In this document: positions 45,220 to 54,638 of the stretch, in pieces
How the letters are laid out: each line of letters begins with the position of its first letter
Numbering within the stretch: the first letter of the stretch is position 1
Assembly: GCF_009812035.1 (NCBI RefSeq)
Contig: NZ_VZIZ01000020.1
Span: 1-64,000, forward strand
Length of the DNA: 64,000 nt
From: Psychrobacter nivimaris
GTDB taxonomy: Bacteria; Pseudomonadota; Gammaproteobacteria; Pseudomonadales; Moraxellaceae
Direction: 5' to 3'
Program-made: the position numbers and the translations under genes
The notes under the pieces: model-generated
Told to the model about the DNA's origin: nothing
The model's input: the letters and a program-made list of their open reading frames with translations, nothing else
The model's database searches: none

Positions 45220-47349
45220 TTAATCAATAAAAAAATCATTGCCTTTCTGAGTCAATTTATATTTATATGGCTTACCCGATTCTTTTACTCTTTGTACTAA
45301 TTGGTGATTTTCATCAAGTTTTTTGGCACGCCAACCAATTAGCTGACCTGAATAATCAACTTCCTGAGCTAGTTCCCTAGCATACATTTCATTCTCAGAA
45401 GTTTGAAGTTCTTTCAATATTCTAACTTCAGGAAACGGTAGCATTTTGCTATTATCAATTCTATTAATTAATTCTATAGCGTTGTCTGAAATAGTTTCAA
45501 TCAGAACATCTGACTGACAAGCGTTACATTTATAATTGTTGAACTCTAAAAACTTAATGTCCTCCACATCAAATTGTTTTTTACAATCAATATTTGAGCA
45601 CACAATCCTTTTCGCATTAGATAAAAATTCCGAAATAATTTTATTATAGTTAAAAGGTCTTTCAATGAAATATTTTCTATATTTAGTTCCTTTAGGTTTG
45701 CCCCAATAAATACTCTCCTTTTTGCACAACCCAAAATTGAGCGAATAAATGGAAACGGGAGTACCATCTTTGTCACTTAAATCATTGTATTTAGTGATAA
45801 AGAAGTTAAGTTCCAATGTTTTAAGAAATTCTTCATAACGAGGATCGAAATGAAAATGACTACTATATGGATTATTAACTAAGTAGATAGAGCCTTTTAA
45901 TTCCTGCGTTGTTATTCTTCTTTTTATATCTTTAGCTCTTCGAATAAATACATTCAATATATCTTTAAGCTGTAATGCTGATATCTTCTCGTCTAAAGAT
46001 AAAAGTGAATGTGTCGTTGTTTCAAAAAAGGAACTAATTTTATCATCGTAGTATTTTTGTGCGGCAGACTCTATGTCACTTTTATTAATTTTATTATTGT
46101 ATATTACTCTACTCTGATAACAATAGGATAATATATATCCTAAAATTCTAGGCACGTTCATAGAGGCATTGAATAGGATTTCAAAATACTCTTCAATAGA
46201 TGTTTTTGATGTTTCAAAAAATACTTCCAGACCATGACCTGTGAATTTCTCAAATCTTTTAGTTAGGATCCTATTGGTAAATTCAATTGCATTAGACTCC
46301 ATTTTATCTCTATCAAATTCAGAATATAAATTATAAAAATCAAGATTAATTGTATCAATTTTTCCAGGATCAATTTTCCCATAATAAATTCTATTAGGAT
46401 AAGCAGCAACCTTAAATTTGATAAACTCTTCGGACCAGTTGTTTAGTGGAGCTAATATTACATCAACAAATGTAATAATAGATTCATCTTCTATTTCAGA
46501 AAAATCGTCTAGTAATATATATAAGTGCCGAATATCCAAGATAGCTAAAGCTTCTTTTATTCCAGTTATAACTTCTTTGATCTGAAAAACCTGTAAAAAA
46601 ACACTTGAAAAAGAATCTTCGTTTTCTAAAGCAATTTTATCGCTTTTTTTAATATCCATTCCAACATCTGCTTTAATTCCACCAGATATTTTAGTTTTTT
46701 CTAAGCTTGAGTTCAATTCAAGTTTGCTTGATAAGTTGCTTTCCTTAATTCTTTCGTTCATACCTTTGTTATGTCTGGAGTAAGTCTGCAGCACAGGTAT
46801 TTCTATTTTTTCAAGATGATTATTGTCTTCAATACTACTTTTTAGTTCAAGAAGCCTTTCTTGTATAGATTCTACTTTTGCAACACCTAGAACTCTTAGT
46901 AATTTATCAAATAATGAGTCAAATTTATTTGATATTTCATCAATTATTTTTGAAAGTATGGTTTGTATAAAAGATCTTTCAATAAGATATTTCTCAAGAA
47001 TATCTGAAGGTAAAAGACTATCCACACCTTTTATTCTTGTCAGTTTTGTTTGAGAGGACTCATAAATTGTTTTAACATCTAGATAACAAGGTAGATATCC
47101 TTTTTTCTCACGAAGCTCTTGTTCTATCCTTAGAAATATTGTAGATTTCCCAGTTCCTTTTCTACCAATTAAAAATGTAGTGTTTTCCTTCAATGATTTC
47201 TTTAGGATATAGTCATTTGGTAGTAAGTCTGTATATAGCTCCTTCAATAGATCTCTACCATTTTCATCTATTAGATCTGCTCTTCTGTATTTTTTTAATG
47301 ATTCAACTGATTCAAAGAATCCGTTCAGTTGCTTCTCTGAATATTCCAT
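45220..47349 (-). CDS. Large P-loop ATPase with zinc ribbon and winged helix (accessory, possible defence gene)
   Basis: 709 aa, markedly more AT-rich than its neighbours. Walker A IGRKGTGKST (residues 61-70), Walker B LYILLDDF (276-283), a Cys4 zinc ribbon (Cys584, 589, 608, 611) and a C-terminal winged helix from about residue 644 (ARELAQEVDYSGQLIGWRAK, then YKYKLTQKG). The region between about 120 and 250 is helical and variable. P-loop proteins with GRKGTGKS-type motifs occur in the Sll1717-like group and among defence STAND-like ATPases; assignment to either is tentative. It is a single gene between fumC and mipA/ompV with a palindromic promoter region. Confidence 0.8.
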   Translation of the reverse strand: MEYSEKQLNGFFESVESLKKYRRADLIDENGRDLLKELYTDLLPNDYILKKSLKENTTFLIGRKGTGKSTIFLRIEQELREKKGYLPCYLDVKTIYESSQTKLTRIKGVDSLLPSDILEKYLIERSFIQTILSKIIDEISNKFDSLFDKLLRVLGVAKVESIQERLLELKSSIEDNNHLEKIEIPVLQTYSRHNKGMNERIKESNLSSKLELNSSLEKTKISGGIKADVGMDIKKSDKIALENEDSFSSVFLQVFQIKEVITGIKEALAILDIRHLYILLDDFSEIEDESIITFVDVILAPLNNWSEEFIKFKVAAYPNRIYYGKIDPGKIDTINLDFYNLYSEFDRDKMESNAIEFTNRILTKRFEKFTGHGLEVFFETSKTSIEEYFEILFNASMNVPRILGYILSYCYQSRVIYNNKINKSDIESAAQKYYDDKISSFFETTTHSLLSLDEKISALQLKDILNVFIRRAKDIKRRITTQELKGSIYLVNNPYSSHFHFDPRYEEFLKTLELNFFITKYNDLSDKDGTPVSIYSLNFGLCKKESIYWGKPKGTKYRKYFIERPFNYNKIISEFLSNAKRIVCSNIDCKKQFDVEDIKFLEFNNYKCNACQSDVLIETISDNAIELINRIDNSKMLPFPEVRILKELQTSENEMYARELAQEVDYSGQLIGWRAKKLDENHQLVQRVKESGKPYKYKLTQKGNDFFID

Positions 47350-47403
47350 GTCTTGTCTCTCATTTTATGTTTATATAAATGTATCTATGATACTTTTATA
47401 AAA

Positions 47404-47442
47404 AAATATCATAAATTATCAAAGATATAATTCATGATATTT
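47404..47442. promoter_or_regulatory. Inverted repeat upstream of the P-loop ATPase
   Basis: AAATATCATAAATTAT (47404-47419) pairs with ATAATTCATGATATTT (47427-47442) with one mismatch. Another ATGATA lies at 47387-47392, giving three ATGATA/TATCAT words within 55 bp. It lies 55 bp upstream of the ATPase start and looks like an operator. Confidence 0.6.
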
Positions 47443-47535
47443 TCTTTATTTAAACCAGGATACGCTTTTAAACACAGAAGCCTATTTTAAACGGCGTTAT
47501 CTGATTAATTGATTACTATAAGGTTTTTTGTACCC

Positions 47536-48348
47536 TTAGAACTTATAAAGCAAACCAAGCGTGGTCGACGCTTCAGTACGTGAGTCTACCATTGGGCTAT
47601 CATATTGCTCATTGGGTACATAGCTCACGCTTTGATTGGCAAATCCTGCCCATTTATCATTAAAGTCGTAGTTGGCACTAACGCTGACATACGGATTCAA
47701 GCTCGAGTTAGATTTATAAGCGGCAACGCCTGTTTCTGCTGACTCTTCTTCACTGACGCCATAGTAGTATTCATTGTAGGCCGCATCATGATACTCAAAG
47801 CCGATGCTTGGATAGACCGTCAGCTTGTTTCTCGTGATCTTGGCAAGGTAAGTTAAGCGACCAGTATTACCGCCACTTTCGTCCAACACATCGGTCGCAA
47901 ACTGACCACGAAACGCACCGATAGGCGTGCGACGCTGGTAGCTTATACCTGCTTCTGCGGATAGTTTGCGCTCATCGAGACCTTGCAGGGCACCATTAGC
48001 ATCATCAGGATCAAACGAATTCCCTGCGAGCTGCGCGTAAGCAGAGAGCTGATTGACACCATCATTGATCAAGTACGCACCCGCTTGAGCACCGCGCGCA
48101 TAGATCCTATTATTGTCATAAAACACGCCCGGTAACACACGCACTTCAGTGCTGTCTTCGAGATCATAGGCGGATTTGACCGCCATGACATTGACCCCAA
48201 CGCTAAGCTCAGCATCTTTGTCAGTCGGCAAGTTGTCATTAAAAAGTGCGGCGTTAGACAGGCTAGCCACACTAAATAGTGCAGTAGCGGTAAACGCGCT
48301 AAACATAGTGCGTGTAGAGATATTAGGTAGCGCTGCAAGTTTTAACAT
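47536..48348 (-). CDS. MipA/OmpV-family outer-membrane protein
   Basis: 270 aa. A signal peptide (about residues 1-33, ending SNAA) is followed by a beta-barrel protein with VLPGVFYDNNRIYARG, YEYHDAAYNEYYYGVSEEES-like wording near residue 175-195 and a C-terminal Phe in TTLGLLYKF. Family members are outer-membrane barrels, and MipA of E. coli scaffolds murein enzymes; the role here is unknown. Single gene. Confidence 0.9.
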   Translation of the reverse strand: MLKLAALPNISTRTMFSAFTATALFSVASLSNAALFNDNLPTDKDAELSVGVNVMAVKSAYDLEDSTEVRVLPGVFYDNNRIYARGAQAGAYLINDGVNQLSAYAQLAGNSFDPDDANGALQGLDERKLSAEAGISYQRRTPIGAFRGQFATDVLDESGGNTGRLTYLAKITRNKLTVYPSIGFEYHDAAYNEYYYGVSEEESAETGVAAYKSNSSLNPYVSVSANYDFNDKWAGFANQSVSYVPNEQYDSPMVDSRTEASTTLGLLYKF

Positions 48349-48495
48349 AATTGGATCTCGTAAGTGAGTATAAATAACTGAGTGGTGCGAGTAAGCAAAA
48401 CGTGTTCAAAAGAGTAAGCAATAAAAGGAATCAGTGATGTTGGTCAGTATGCTGTTTTTGGGAGCTATATAGCAATGATAGATAAGTATGAGCAT

Positions 48496-49569
48496 TTACT
48501 CAATGGCTTTTAGTACTTGTAGTAATTGCTGGTGAATATCTTGCCACCACCAGACAAAACCAATGCTAATAAGTAGCATCGCAAGCCATGGTAATAGCTG
48601 CCAAATAACGGAAGGTTTTTTAAGTGCTTCGGGTTCAATACTATTATGAACAGTGCCATTGTTTAACGGTGAATTGATAGTATTAACGCTATCGGCATAT
48701 ATGTCTGATGTATTCGTTTCATTGTTTGCAACCGCAGTATCTTGCTCAGTTGAATTGGCAGCAAAGTGAGGTGATTGATCGAGAGGAGTAGCATCATAAC
48801 GGCTTTGGTTATCGTGTTGGTCTTTATACTGTCCACTATAATGACTGTTATATGATGGGGTGTCGTGAGCGCTGTATGAATAGTTGGTTTGATAAGGCTG
48901 GAGACGCTGCGCTTGCTCAGATGCGACATTTTGCATAGCGACCGCGAGACGCTGACGGTAACCAATCGCAAAAGCTAAGGCAATAACAAGCCCTGTGATC
49001 GCGCCGCCGATATGACCAGCATTATCGATACCCGGTACGGCAAACCCATAGACGAGGTTGATGCCCATAATAAATATCAGGCTTTTGAGGTTAAGCACCA
49101 TGCCATTGACCGATATTTTAAACAGGGCAGCGATCAGTAACGCCGCACCGATACCCATGATACCACCAGAAGCTCCCGCTGATAGGCCGGGCTGTCCTGT
49201 TCCTTCTATGATACTTTGCCATGTGACATAGTTATTGAGCAAGTTGCCACCGATGGCTGCCAACAAAAACAATGCCAAAAACTTGGCTGAGCCAAACATC
49301 GGCTCGGCAATCTGCCCAAAAAAATACATGGCAAAGCCATTAAATAGTAGATGCATGAGACCAATGTGCAAAAACGCACTACTGGCCAAGCGCCATGGGT
49401 CATCCATCATCGTTAAGGGTAAGGCGTTGGCACCCCATTTAACTAACGCTTCAGTTGACGGGTTATTGGCATCGACGCCAGTGACTATCTGCATGACAAA
49501 TAGCCCAATAAAGCAGGCTAATAGCAGGGTAGTGACGGGCGCTGTTTTTAATAATTGTTGAATGGTCAT
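48496..49569 (-). CDS. Rhomboid-family intramembrane serine protease
   Basis: 357 aa with six to seven membrane helices. Catalytic Ser134 in GASGGIMG and His186 in GHIGGAITG are present, as is Asn77 in HLLFNGFAMYFFG. It cuts membrane proteins inside the bilayer. After the rhomboid domain (to about residue 210) there is a 110-residue Ser/Asn/Tyr/His-rich disordered tail and a final single helix (about 325-345), unusual for a plain rhomboid. It lies downstream of lldD on the same strand. Confidence 0.9.
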   Translation of the reverse strand: MTIQQLLKTAPVTTLLLACFIGLFVMQIVTGVDANNPSTEALVKWGANALPLTMMDDPWRLASSAFLHIGLMHLLFNGFAMYFFGQIAEPMFGSAKFLALFLLAAIGGNLLNNYVTWQSIIEGTGQPGLSAGASGGIMGIGAALLIAALFKISVNGMVLNLKSLIFIMGINLVYGFAVPGIDNAGHIGGAITGLVIALAFAIGYRQRLAVAMQNVASEQAQRLQPYQTNYSYSAHDTPSYNSHYSGQYKDQHDNQSRYDATPLDQSPHFAANSTEQDTAVANNETNTSDIYADSVNTINSPLNNGTVHNSIEPEALKKPSVIWQLLPWLAMLLISIGFVWWWQDIHQQLLQVLKAIE

Positions 49570-49675
49570 AAAGGCTAACTGTCATCAAAATGTTATAGAG
49601 ACAGTATAAAGGGTATGAGCAAATTATGTTATGTATAGCCAGTTTTAAACGTTGATTGTTCTACAATCAGCCGCT

Positions 49676-50863
49676 CTAAAAACGACCCACTTTGAGGTTT
49701 TCATACGTGCCTTTTACCAAGATATTATCCGTGACAGTATTGATATCGGTATGACCACAGAATGCCATAGATATATCACACTCTTTATAGATAATCTCAA
49801 GCGCGCGGCGCACCCCGTCTTCACCATACGCTCCCAATCCGTAGAGAAAAGCGCGACCGATCATCGTGCCTTTTGCGCCTAATGCGATAGCCTTTAGTAC
49901 ATCTTGACCAGAGCGAACGCCACTGTCTAGCCATACCTCGATATCGCTGTTTTCGGCTTGTACTGCCTGTACGATGTCAGAGAGGGCAGAGATAGAAGAT
50001 AACGCGCCATCCAATTGACGACCGCCATGGTTTGAGACGACTAGGGCATCCGCGCCACTGCGAGCCGCCATAATAGCATCTTCAGGCTCCATGATACCTT
50101 TTATGATAAGTTTACCGCCCCACATGTCTTTGATACGCGCCACATCGTCCCAGCTCAGACGCGGATCGAATTGCTCTGCCGTCCAAGCAGAGAGTGATGA
50201 CAGATCCTCAACATTTTGTGCATGACCGACGATATTACCAAACGTGCGACGTTTGGTGCCCAGCATATTCATACACCATTGCGGCTTGGTCATGAGGTTG
50301 ATCATATTGCTTAGTGTTGGCTTAGGCGGTGCGGATAGACCATTTTTGATATCTTTGTGACGTTGTCCAAGCACTTGTAAGTCGGCGGTCAAGATAAGTG
50401 CTGAGCAATTGGCCTCTTTGGCACGGCGAATCAGATTGGCCATAAAGTCTTGATCGCGCATCACGTACAGCTGAAACCAAAACGGCTTACTAGTATGAGT
50501 GGCGACATCTTCGATAGAGCAAATGCTCATGGTCGATAGTGAAAAGGGCACGCCGAATTTTTCAGCGGCGCGTGCGGCATGTATCTCACCATCTGCCCAC
50601 ATCATGCCGGTAAACCCCGTTGGGGCGATGGCTACAGGCATCTTGACTGGCTCACCGATCATACTCGTTGCCAGACTGCGGTTATCCATATCGACCAATA
50701 CTCGCTGGCGCAGCTTGATACGGTCAAAGTCAGTCTCGTTATTACGATAGGTGGTCTCAGTCCACGAGCCTGAATCGACATAGTCATAGAACATACGCGG
50801 CACTTTACGCTCAGCAACGCGGCGCAGATCTTCGATTTCGGTGATTTTAGTTAAGTCTTTCAT
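49676..50863 (-). CDS. lldD: L-lactate dehydrogenase (FMN-dependent)
   Basis: 395 aa FMN alpha-hydroxyacid dehydrogenase; oxidises L-lactate to pyruvate at the membrane, feeding quinones. SNHGGRQLDGALSS contains the catalytic His and Arg, and SGVRSGQDVLKAIALGAKG and IGRAFLYGLGAYGEDGV form the phosphate-binding end. The N-terminal RRVAERKVPRMFYDYVDSGS is typical. It follows lldP in the same direction, so uptake and oxidation of lactate are co-encoded. Confidence 0.95.
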   Translation of the reverse strand: MKDLTKITEIEDLRRVAERKVPRMFYDYVDSGSWTETTYRNNETDFDRIKLRQRVLVDMDNRSLATSMIGEPVKMPVAIAPTGFTGMMWADGEIHAARAAEKFGVPFSLSTMSICSIEDVATHTSKPFWFQLYVMRDQDFMANLIRRAKEANCSALILTADLQVLGQRHKDIKNGLSAPPKPTLSNMINLMTKPQWCMNMLGTKRRTFGNIVGHAQNVEDLSSLSAWTAEQFDPRLSWDDVARIKDMWGGKLIIKGIMEPEDAIMAARSGADALVVSNHGGRQLDGALSSISALSDIVQAVQAENSDIEVWLDSGVRSGQDVLKAIALGAKGTMIGRAFLYGLGAYGEDGVRRALEIIYKECDISMAFCGHTDINTVTDNILVKGTYENLKVGRF

Positions 50864-50954
50864 AGGTTTATCTCTTATTGCTGTTATGTTTTAACTAGAA
50901 GGCAACCTTAACCTAACGCTACTAGATCTAGTTTAATAGCGTCAGCTTGCCTGA

Positions 50955-52727
50955 TTATCGTCCATTCAGTTTTCTACGGGAAAATTTGCCACAAAAAGAC
51001 ATCAGTCCAAAGAATGTTATGGGCCAGAGAACGGCTAAAGCCCACCACCATATTTGACCGAAGATGATAGCCATACCGATCAAACCTGCTTGCACGACAT
51101 AATAAATCATCGCTAGCAGTGTTTTGCGAATCACATAGCCTTCTTTATCCACCAAGCCGACTACTGCGCAAGCAGCTACCACATTATGCACCGAAATCAT
51201 GTTACCAGCCGCACCACCCACAGCTTGCAAGGCTATTACTTGTGCTGCAAGGTCGCTATTGAGTCCGATCTGATTGGCTGTTGACCATTGAAAATATGAA
51301 AACATCATATTGCTAATAGTATTTGAACCGGCGATGAAAGCACCCATTGCCCCAATCCATGGAGACACTAGCGGCCACGCATTTTGAAAAGCATCGGCAG
51401 CACTTTCAGCCAGTAATATTGGCATAGCCGGTAGCGCAGTAGCGACTTCAGCGGCTGAGCCTGAATTAATGAATACTTGTACCATAGGCACCGAGAATAG
51501 CAAAGCTGGTGCGGCAGCAACCATGGTCTTTGCCGAGTTACTCCAACTGCGCTTTACCGCTTGGCTATTCATTTTGAACAGTAAAATACATAATAAAGAA
51601 GTAATAATTAGAATGCTACCAGGAGAATAGGCGAGCTGTATCTTACTAGAGATTGTTGTACCAAAAAGATTAGTAAGGCTAATGGTTGTTAAATCCCCTA
51701 CCAGAAAAGCTTTGAGTGGTGCAATCACTCGAGTTATGACCAATAAGGCAATCACAATGAAATAGGGCGAAAATGCACGAATTAAAGAGAACTTTGGGGT
51801 TGCTGAATCATCATATTTTACCTCGTCTAAAGTACCCAGCCAGTCTTTGTCCCATTTTGCGCGAGGGGCAAAATCAAAAGTATCTTTAGGCATCAAAAAA
51901 CCACGCTTAGCAGCGGGAAGTACAATTAACAACCCAATGAAACCGCCAATGAGTGAAGGGAACTCAGGCCCTAGAAATTTAGCAACCAAAAAATAAGGAA
52001 TAGTAAAGCAAAGACCTGCAAAAATGGCAAATGGCCATACTTTAAGCCCTTCTATGAAGGAGCGTTTTTCACCAAAGAACCTTGTCAAAAAAGCACTTAA
52101 AATTAAAGGTATCAAAAACCCAATAAGCGCATGTACAAGGCCTACGTTAGCTGTAATCTGTAATAAATAATTTTCGGCAGTAGTAGGGGCAATGGACTGT
52201 GCTAAATCTTGTTTATCAGTAATACCAGACCAAACGCCAAGTAGTAGAGGCGTACCAACTGCACCGAATGATACGGGTGTAGATTGAATGATAAGAATAA
52301 CCATGACCGATGCCATCGCTGGAAAGCCTAAAGCCAACAACAGCGGAGCACCCACTGCAGATGGTGTTCCGAATCCTGATGAACCTTCTACTAAAGAGCA
52401 GAACAACCATGCCACAATGATCGCTTGGACGCGCCTATCAGGTGAAATATCCATAAAGCCCTTACGTATGGCGACAAGAGCGCCGCTTTCTTTCAGCGTA
52501 TTCAGCAGTAAAATAGCTGCGAATACAATGAATAAAATAGTAAGTGCCACAATAATCCCATTAACAGTAGCAGCCGCTACCTGAGCACCACTAGCGTGCC
52601 AAATGAAAAAGGCTAGCAGAGCTGTCACCAAATAGGCAATACTCATAGATATCTTAGCTGGCAGGCGCATAACTATGAGTAGTATGAATACAACGAGAAT
52701 TGGCGCTAAGGCTAAGAAAGTGTACAT
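50955..52727 (-). CDS. lldP: L-lactate permease
   Basis: 590 aa LctP-family transporter with about thirteen helices. EGSSGFGTPSAVGAPLL, FIAGSNTISNMMFSYFQWS and QAVGGAAGNMISVHNVVAAC are family signatures. It imports L-lactate for LldD. The start has AAGGA about nine bases upstream. A 19-bp tandem repeat in the leader duplicates that ribosome-binding sequence. Confidence 0.95.
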   Translation of the reverse strand: MYTFLALAPILVVFILLIVMRLPAKISMSIAYLVTALLAFFIWHASGAQVAAATVNGIIVALTILFIVFAAILLLNTLKESGALVAIRKGFMDISPDRRVQAIIVAWLFCSLVEGSSGFGTPSAVGAPLLLALGFPAMASVMVILIIQSTPVSFGAVGTPLLLGVWSGITDKQDLAQSIAPTTAENYLLQITANVGLVHALIGFLIPLILSAFLTRFFGEKRSFIEGLKVWPFAIFAGLCFTIPYFLVAKFLGPEFPSLIGGFIGLLIVLPAAKRGFLMPKDTFDFAPRAKWDKDWLGTLDEVKYDDSATPKFSLIRAFSPYFIVIALLVITRVIAPLKAFLVGDLTTISLTNLFGTTISSKIQLAYSPGSILIITSLLCILLFKMNSQAVKRSWSNSAKTMVAAAPALLFSVPMVQVFINSGSAAEVATALPAMPILLAESAADAFQNAWPLVSPWIGAMGAFIAGSNTISNMMFSYFQWSTANQIGLNSDLAAQVIALQAVGGAAGNMISVHNVVAACAVVGLVDKEGYVIRKTLLAMIYYVVQAGLIGMAIIFGQIWWWALAVLWPITFFGLMSFCGKFSRRKLNGR

Positions 52728-52730
52728 AAT

Positions 52731-52767
52731 TAACAGTCCTTATTGTTATTAACAGTCCTTATTGTTG
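52731..52767 (-). repeat. 19-bp tandem repeat carrying duplicated ribosome-binding sites
   Basis: TAACAGTCCTTATTGTTAT is followed by a near-identical copy. On the - strand each unit contains AAGGA; the copy nearer the gene is the probable lldP ribosome-binding site. Confidence 0.7.
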
Positions 52768-52857
52768 TGTATACCAGCTTATTTTTTACTGGTTTTAAAG
52801 TCATACTAAGTTATTACTATAGTCGATACACTAGTCGATACACTCTAAAAATGTCAT

Positions 52858-52929
52858 AGCGCTACTGGGATGAATTTTGCGCAGCCTCTGGGAACGCAGC
52901 ACGCAAGTAAAATTTATACCAGTAGCGCG
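52858..52929. repeat. Imperfect 72-bp hairpin sequence
   Basis: AGCGCTACTGG and CCAGTAGCGCG are complementary over 10 bp, and ATGAATTTTGCG pairs imperfectly with CGCAAGTAAAATTTAT inside. The arms have no T run, so this looks like a palindromic repeat unit rather than a terminator. Confidence 0.5.
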
Positions 52930-52970
52930 TTTAAATCCATAACAGTTTTACATTCAGCTAACTATATTTA

Positions 52971-52995
52971 TTAAGGCGTGTTAAACACGCCCTAA
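52971..52995. repeat. Collapsed pair of MITE ends
   Basis: TTAAGGCGTGTT and AAACACGCCCTAA are near-complementary and match the outer 11-12 bp of the 283-bp element, as if its interior had been lost. Confidence 0.45.
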
Positions 52996-53227
52996 TAGTT
53001 GCTCTTAGGTGCTTTCGCTGAGAATTGTATGTATATGATTTAACAGAGTGCAAGGTTAGAGAGTTGAGATTATTGATCAGTAAATCATTAGCATTAGTAT
53101 AATCAGTTTACCAAACAGAATATAAAAGTAGTCTAGCAAATATTGAAATACCATACTAGCTAAAATTAGCGGTAGATATTCTAATATAAGAAATTTAAAA
53201 GCTCTATAACATCAAAACAAAGTGCCG

Positions 53228-53542
53228 TTAGTTGTGAGCTAACAGCTGCTGCAAATCTATCACCGAAAACGGATAGTTTAATCGTTTGGATGGCGTCAAA
53301 ATCACAGGAATAGCTGTGGAAAATTCCATCATCAGCGCCTCATCAAAGTCTGCAATATCGACATTTTGGTAGCTAATCGGTTGTACCGCCTGAAACTGAA
53401 TAATTATTTGCTCGGCGATGTCACATAAATGGCAGCCCGAGGTGCCCAGTAGCCACCATTGATTGTTATTTTCAGCAGTGTTTAGGCTTGGATTTGCTGC
53501 AATAACACGCGCTCGTAATACTTCTATATTATCATCATGCAT
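53228..53542 (-). CDS. Glutaredoxin-like protein (DUF836 type)
   Basis: 104 aa thioredoxin-fold protein. The redox-active motif is CHLC (Cys37, Cys40) in GTSGCHLCDIAEQII, and IPVILTPSKRLNYPF contains the cis-Pro region. Family members are glutaredoxin-like; the partner is unknown. The N-terminal 25 residues are extended relative to the minimal fold. Single gene. Confidence 0.85.
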   Translation of the reverse strand: MHDDNIEVLRARVIAANPSLNTAENNNQWWLLGTSGCHLCDIAEQIIIQFQAVQPISYQNVDIADFDEALMMEFSTAIPVILTPSKRLNYPFSVIDLQQLLAHN

Positions 53543-53838
53543 GGGTAGTCTCTTATCTTCATACTGATTGCAAAGCGCTGATGCTCAGCACGCGCTTATT
53601 TAAAACATAAAATACTTTAACGGCCATTACATCATAAAGAAGTGGGGTAAATAATGACAGCGATTGTGAGATTAGGTAAGATGACCTGCTATTGATCGTT
53701 ATTAATGACTAATGCTCAACAGTTAATGATTGGCTATAAATAGCCCGTTTACAATCATTGATTCTTGGTTATGTCTCATAGTCATTGATAGAGTATCTAT
53801 CTTATCTTATTACTTTTTTAACCACTCGGATACCGCGC

Positions 53839-54525
53839 ATGGCAAGTTTTGGCACATTTATCAAACGTCTGTTATTGGCAATTATGCTATTGGTTGTCGC
53901 ATTCCATATATTGGTTGTTGGGCTACTATTAATTTGGAAAACACAGCCAATTAACAACAGTATGTTTATGTTGACGCATCGCCTAACGGGCGGCACAGTC
54001 ACTCAGACATGGGCTGAATATGATGCGATTGCCAAATCTGCCAAGCAAGCAGCGATTGTGAGTGAAGACTCGACGTTTAGTCAGCACAGTGGTTTTGACT
54101 TTAAAGGTATCAAAGCGGCGCAAAAGAAAAATGAAGAGACAGGCAAAATGTCTGCTGGTGGCTCAACGATTACTCAGCAATTGGCAAAGAACTTGTTCCT
54201 CACCTCACATCGCTCCTATGTCCGTAAAGCGGAAGAGGCTGTCATTACTGTCATGATAGAAACGCTGTGGAACAAGCAGCGTATCTTGACCGCTTATCTT
54301 AATGTGGCAGAATTTGGTAACGGTATCTATGGTATCGATGCCGCCGCGCATCATTATTTTGATAAATCTGCGGCCAATCTGAACCGAGACGAATCAGCGC
54401 TCCTCATTGGGATGCTTACCAATCCGAAGTATTACGAAGACAATCAAGGTGACAGAGGCTTGCGCAACAAGCAACGTATTATCAAAAAACGCATGAAAAA
54501 TGCGGTATTACCGCAAGCGTCTTAA
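53839..54525 (+). CDS. mtgA: Monofunctional peptidoglycan transglycosylase
   Basis: 228 aa. One membrane anchor (residues 10-33) followed by a GT51 domain: catalytic Glu76 in SEDSTFSQHSGFD, then AGGSTITQQLAKNLFL, RKAEEAVITVMIE and YLNVAEFGNGIYGI. It polymerises lipid II glycan strands at the outer face of the inner membrane. I chose the ATG at 53839; a frame from a TTG at 53785 would add 18 residues ahead of the anchor. A 113-bp gap separates it from ppk1. Confidence 0.94.
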   Translation: MASFGTFIKRLLLAIMLLVVAFHILVVGLLLIWKTQPINNSMFMLTHRLTGGTVTQTWAEYDAIAKSAKQAAIVSEDSTFSQHSGFDFKGIKAAQKKNEETGKMSAGGSTITQQLAKNLFLTSHRSYVRKAEEAVITVMIETLWNKQRILTAYLNVAEFGNGIYGIDAAAHHYFDKSAANLNRDESALLIGMLTNPKYYEDNQGDRGLRNKQRIIKKRMKNAVLPQAS

Positions 54526-54638
54526 TCTTTTAAAAGAAGCCTTAACAACAAGAATAACGGGAAAGAATAATAGTTAATAACCTTTAAGACGATAGTATAA
54601 AGACGACGGCGTATCGATAACGCAAAAGGAGTAGTAAC

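Larger units (their letters stand above)
52728..53227. other. Gene-free region upstream of lldP with several short repeats
   Basis: This 500-bp gap contains the 19-bp leader duplication (52731-52767), a direct repeat of AGTCGATACACT (52821-52844), a large hairpin (52858-52929) and a collapsed MITE end pair (52971-52995). It should also hold the lldP promoter. No ORF is supported. Confidence 0.6.

Noticed and set aside
45170..47530. Similar AAGGT plus T-run sequences on both sides of the P-loop ATPase gene
   Set aside because: The left copy is the fumC terminator and the match is low complexity; it does not establish a target duplication.
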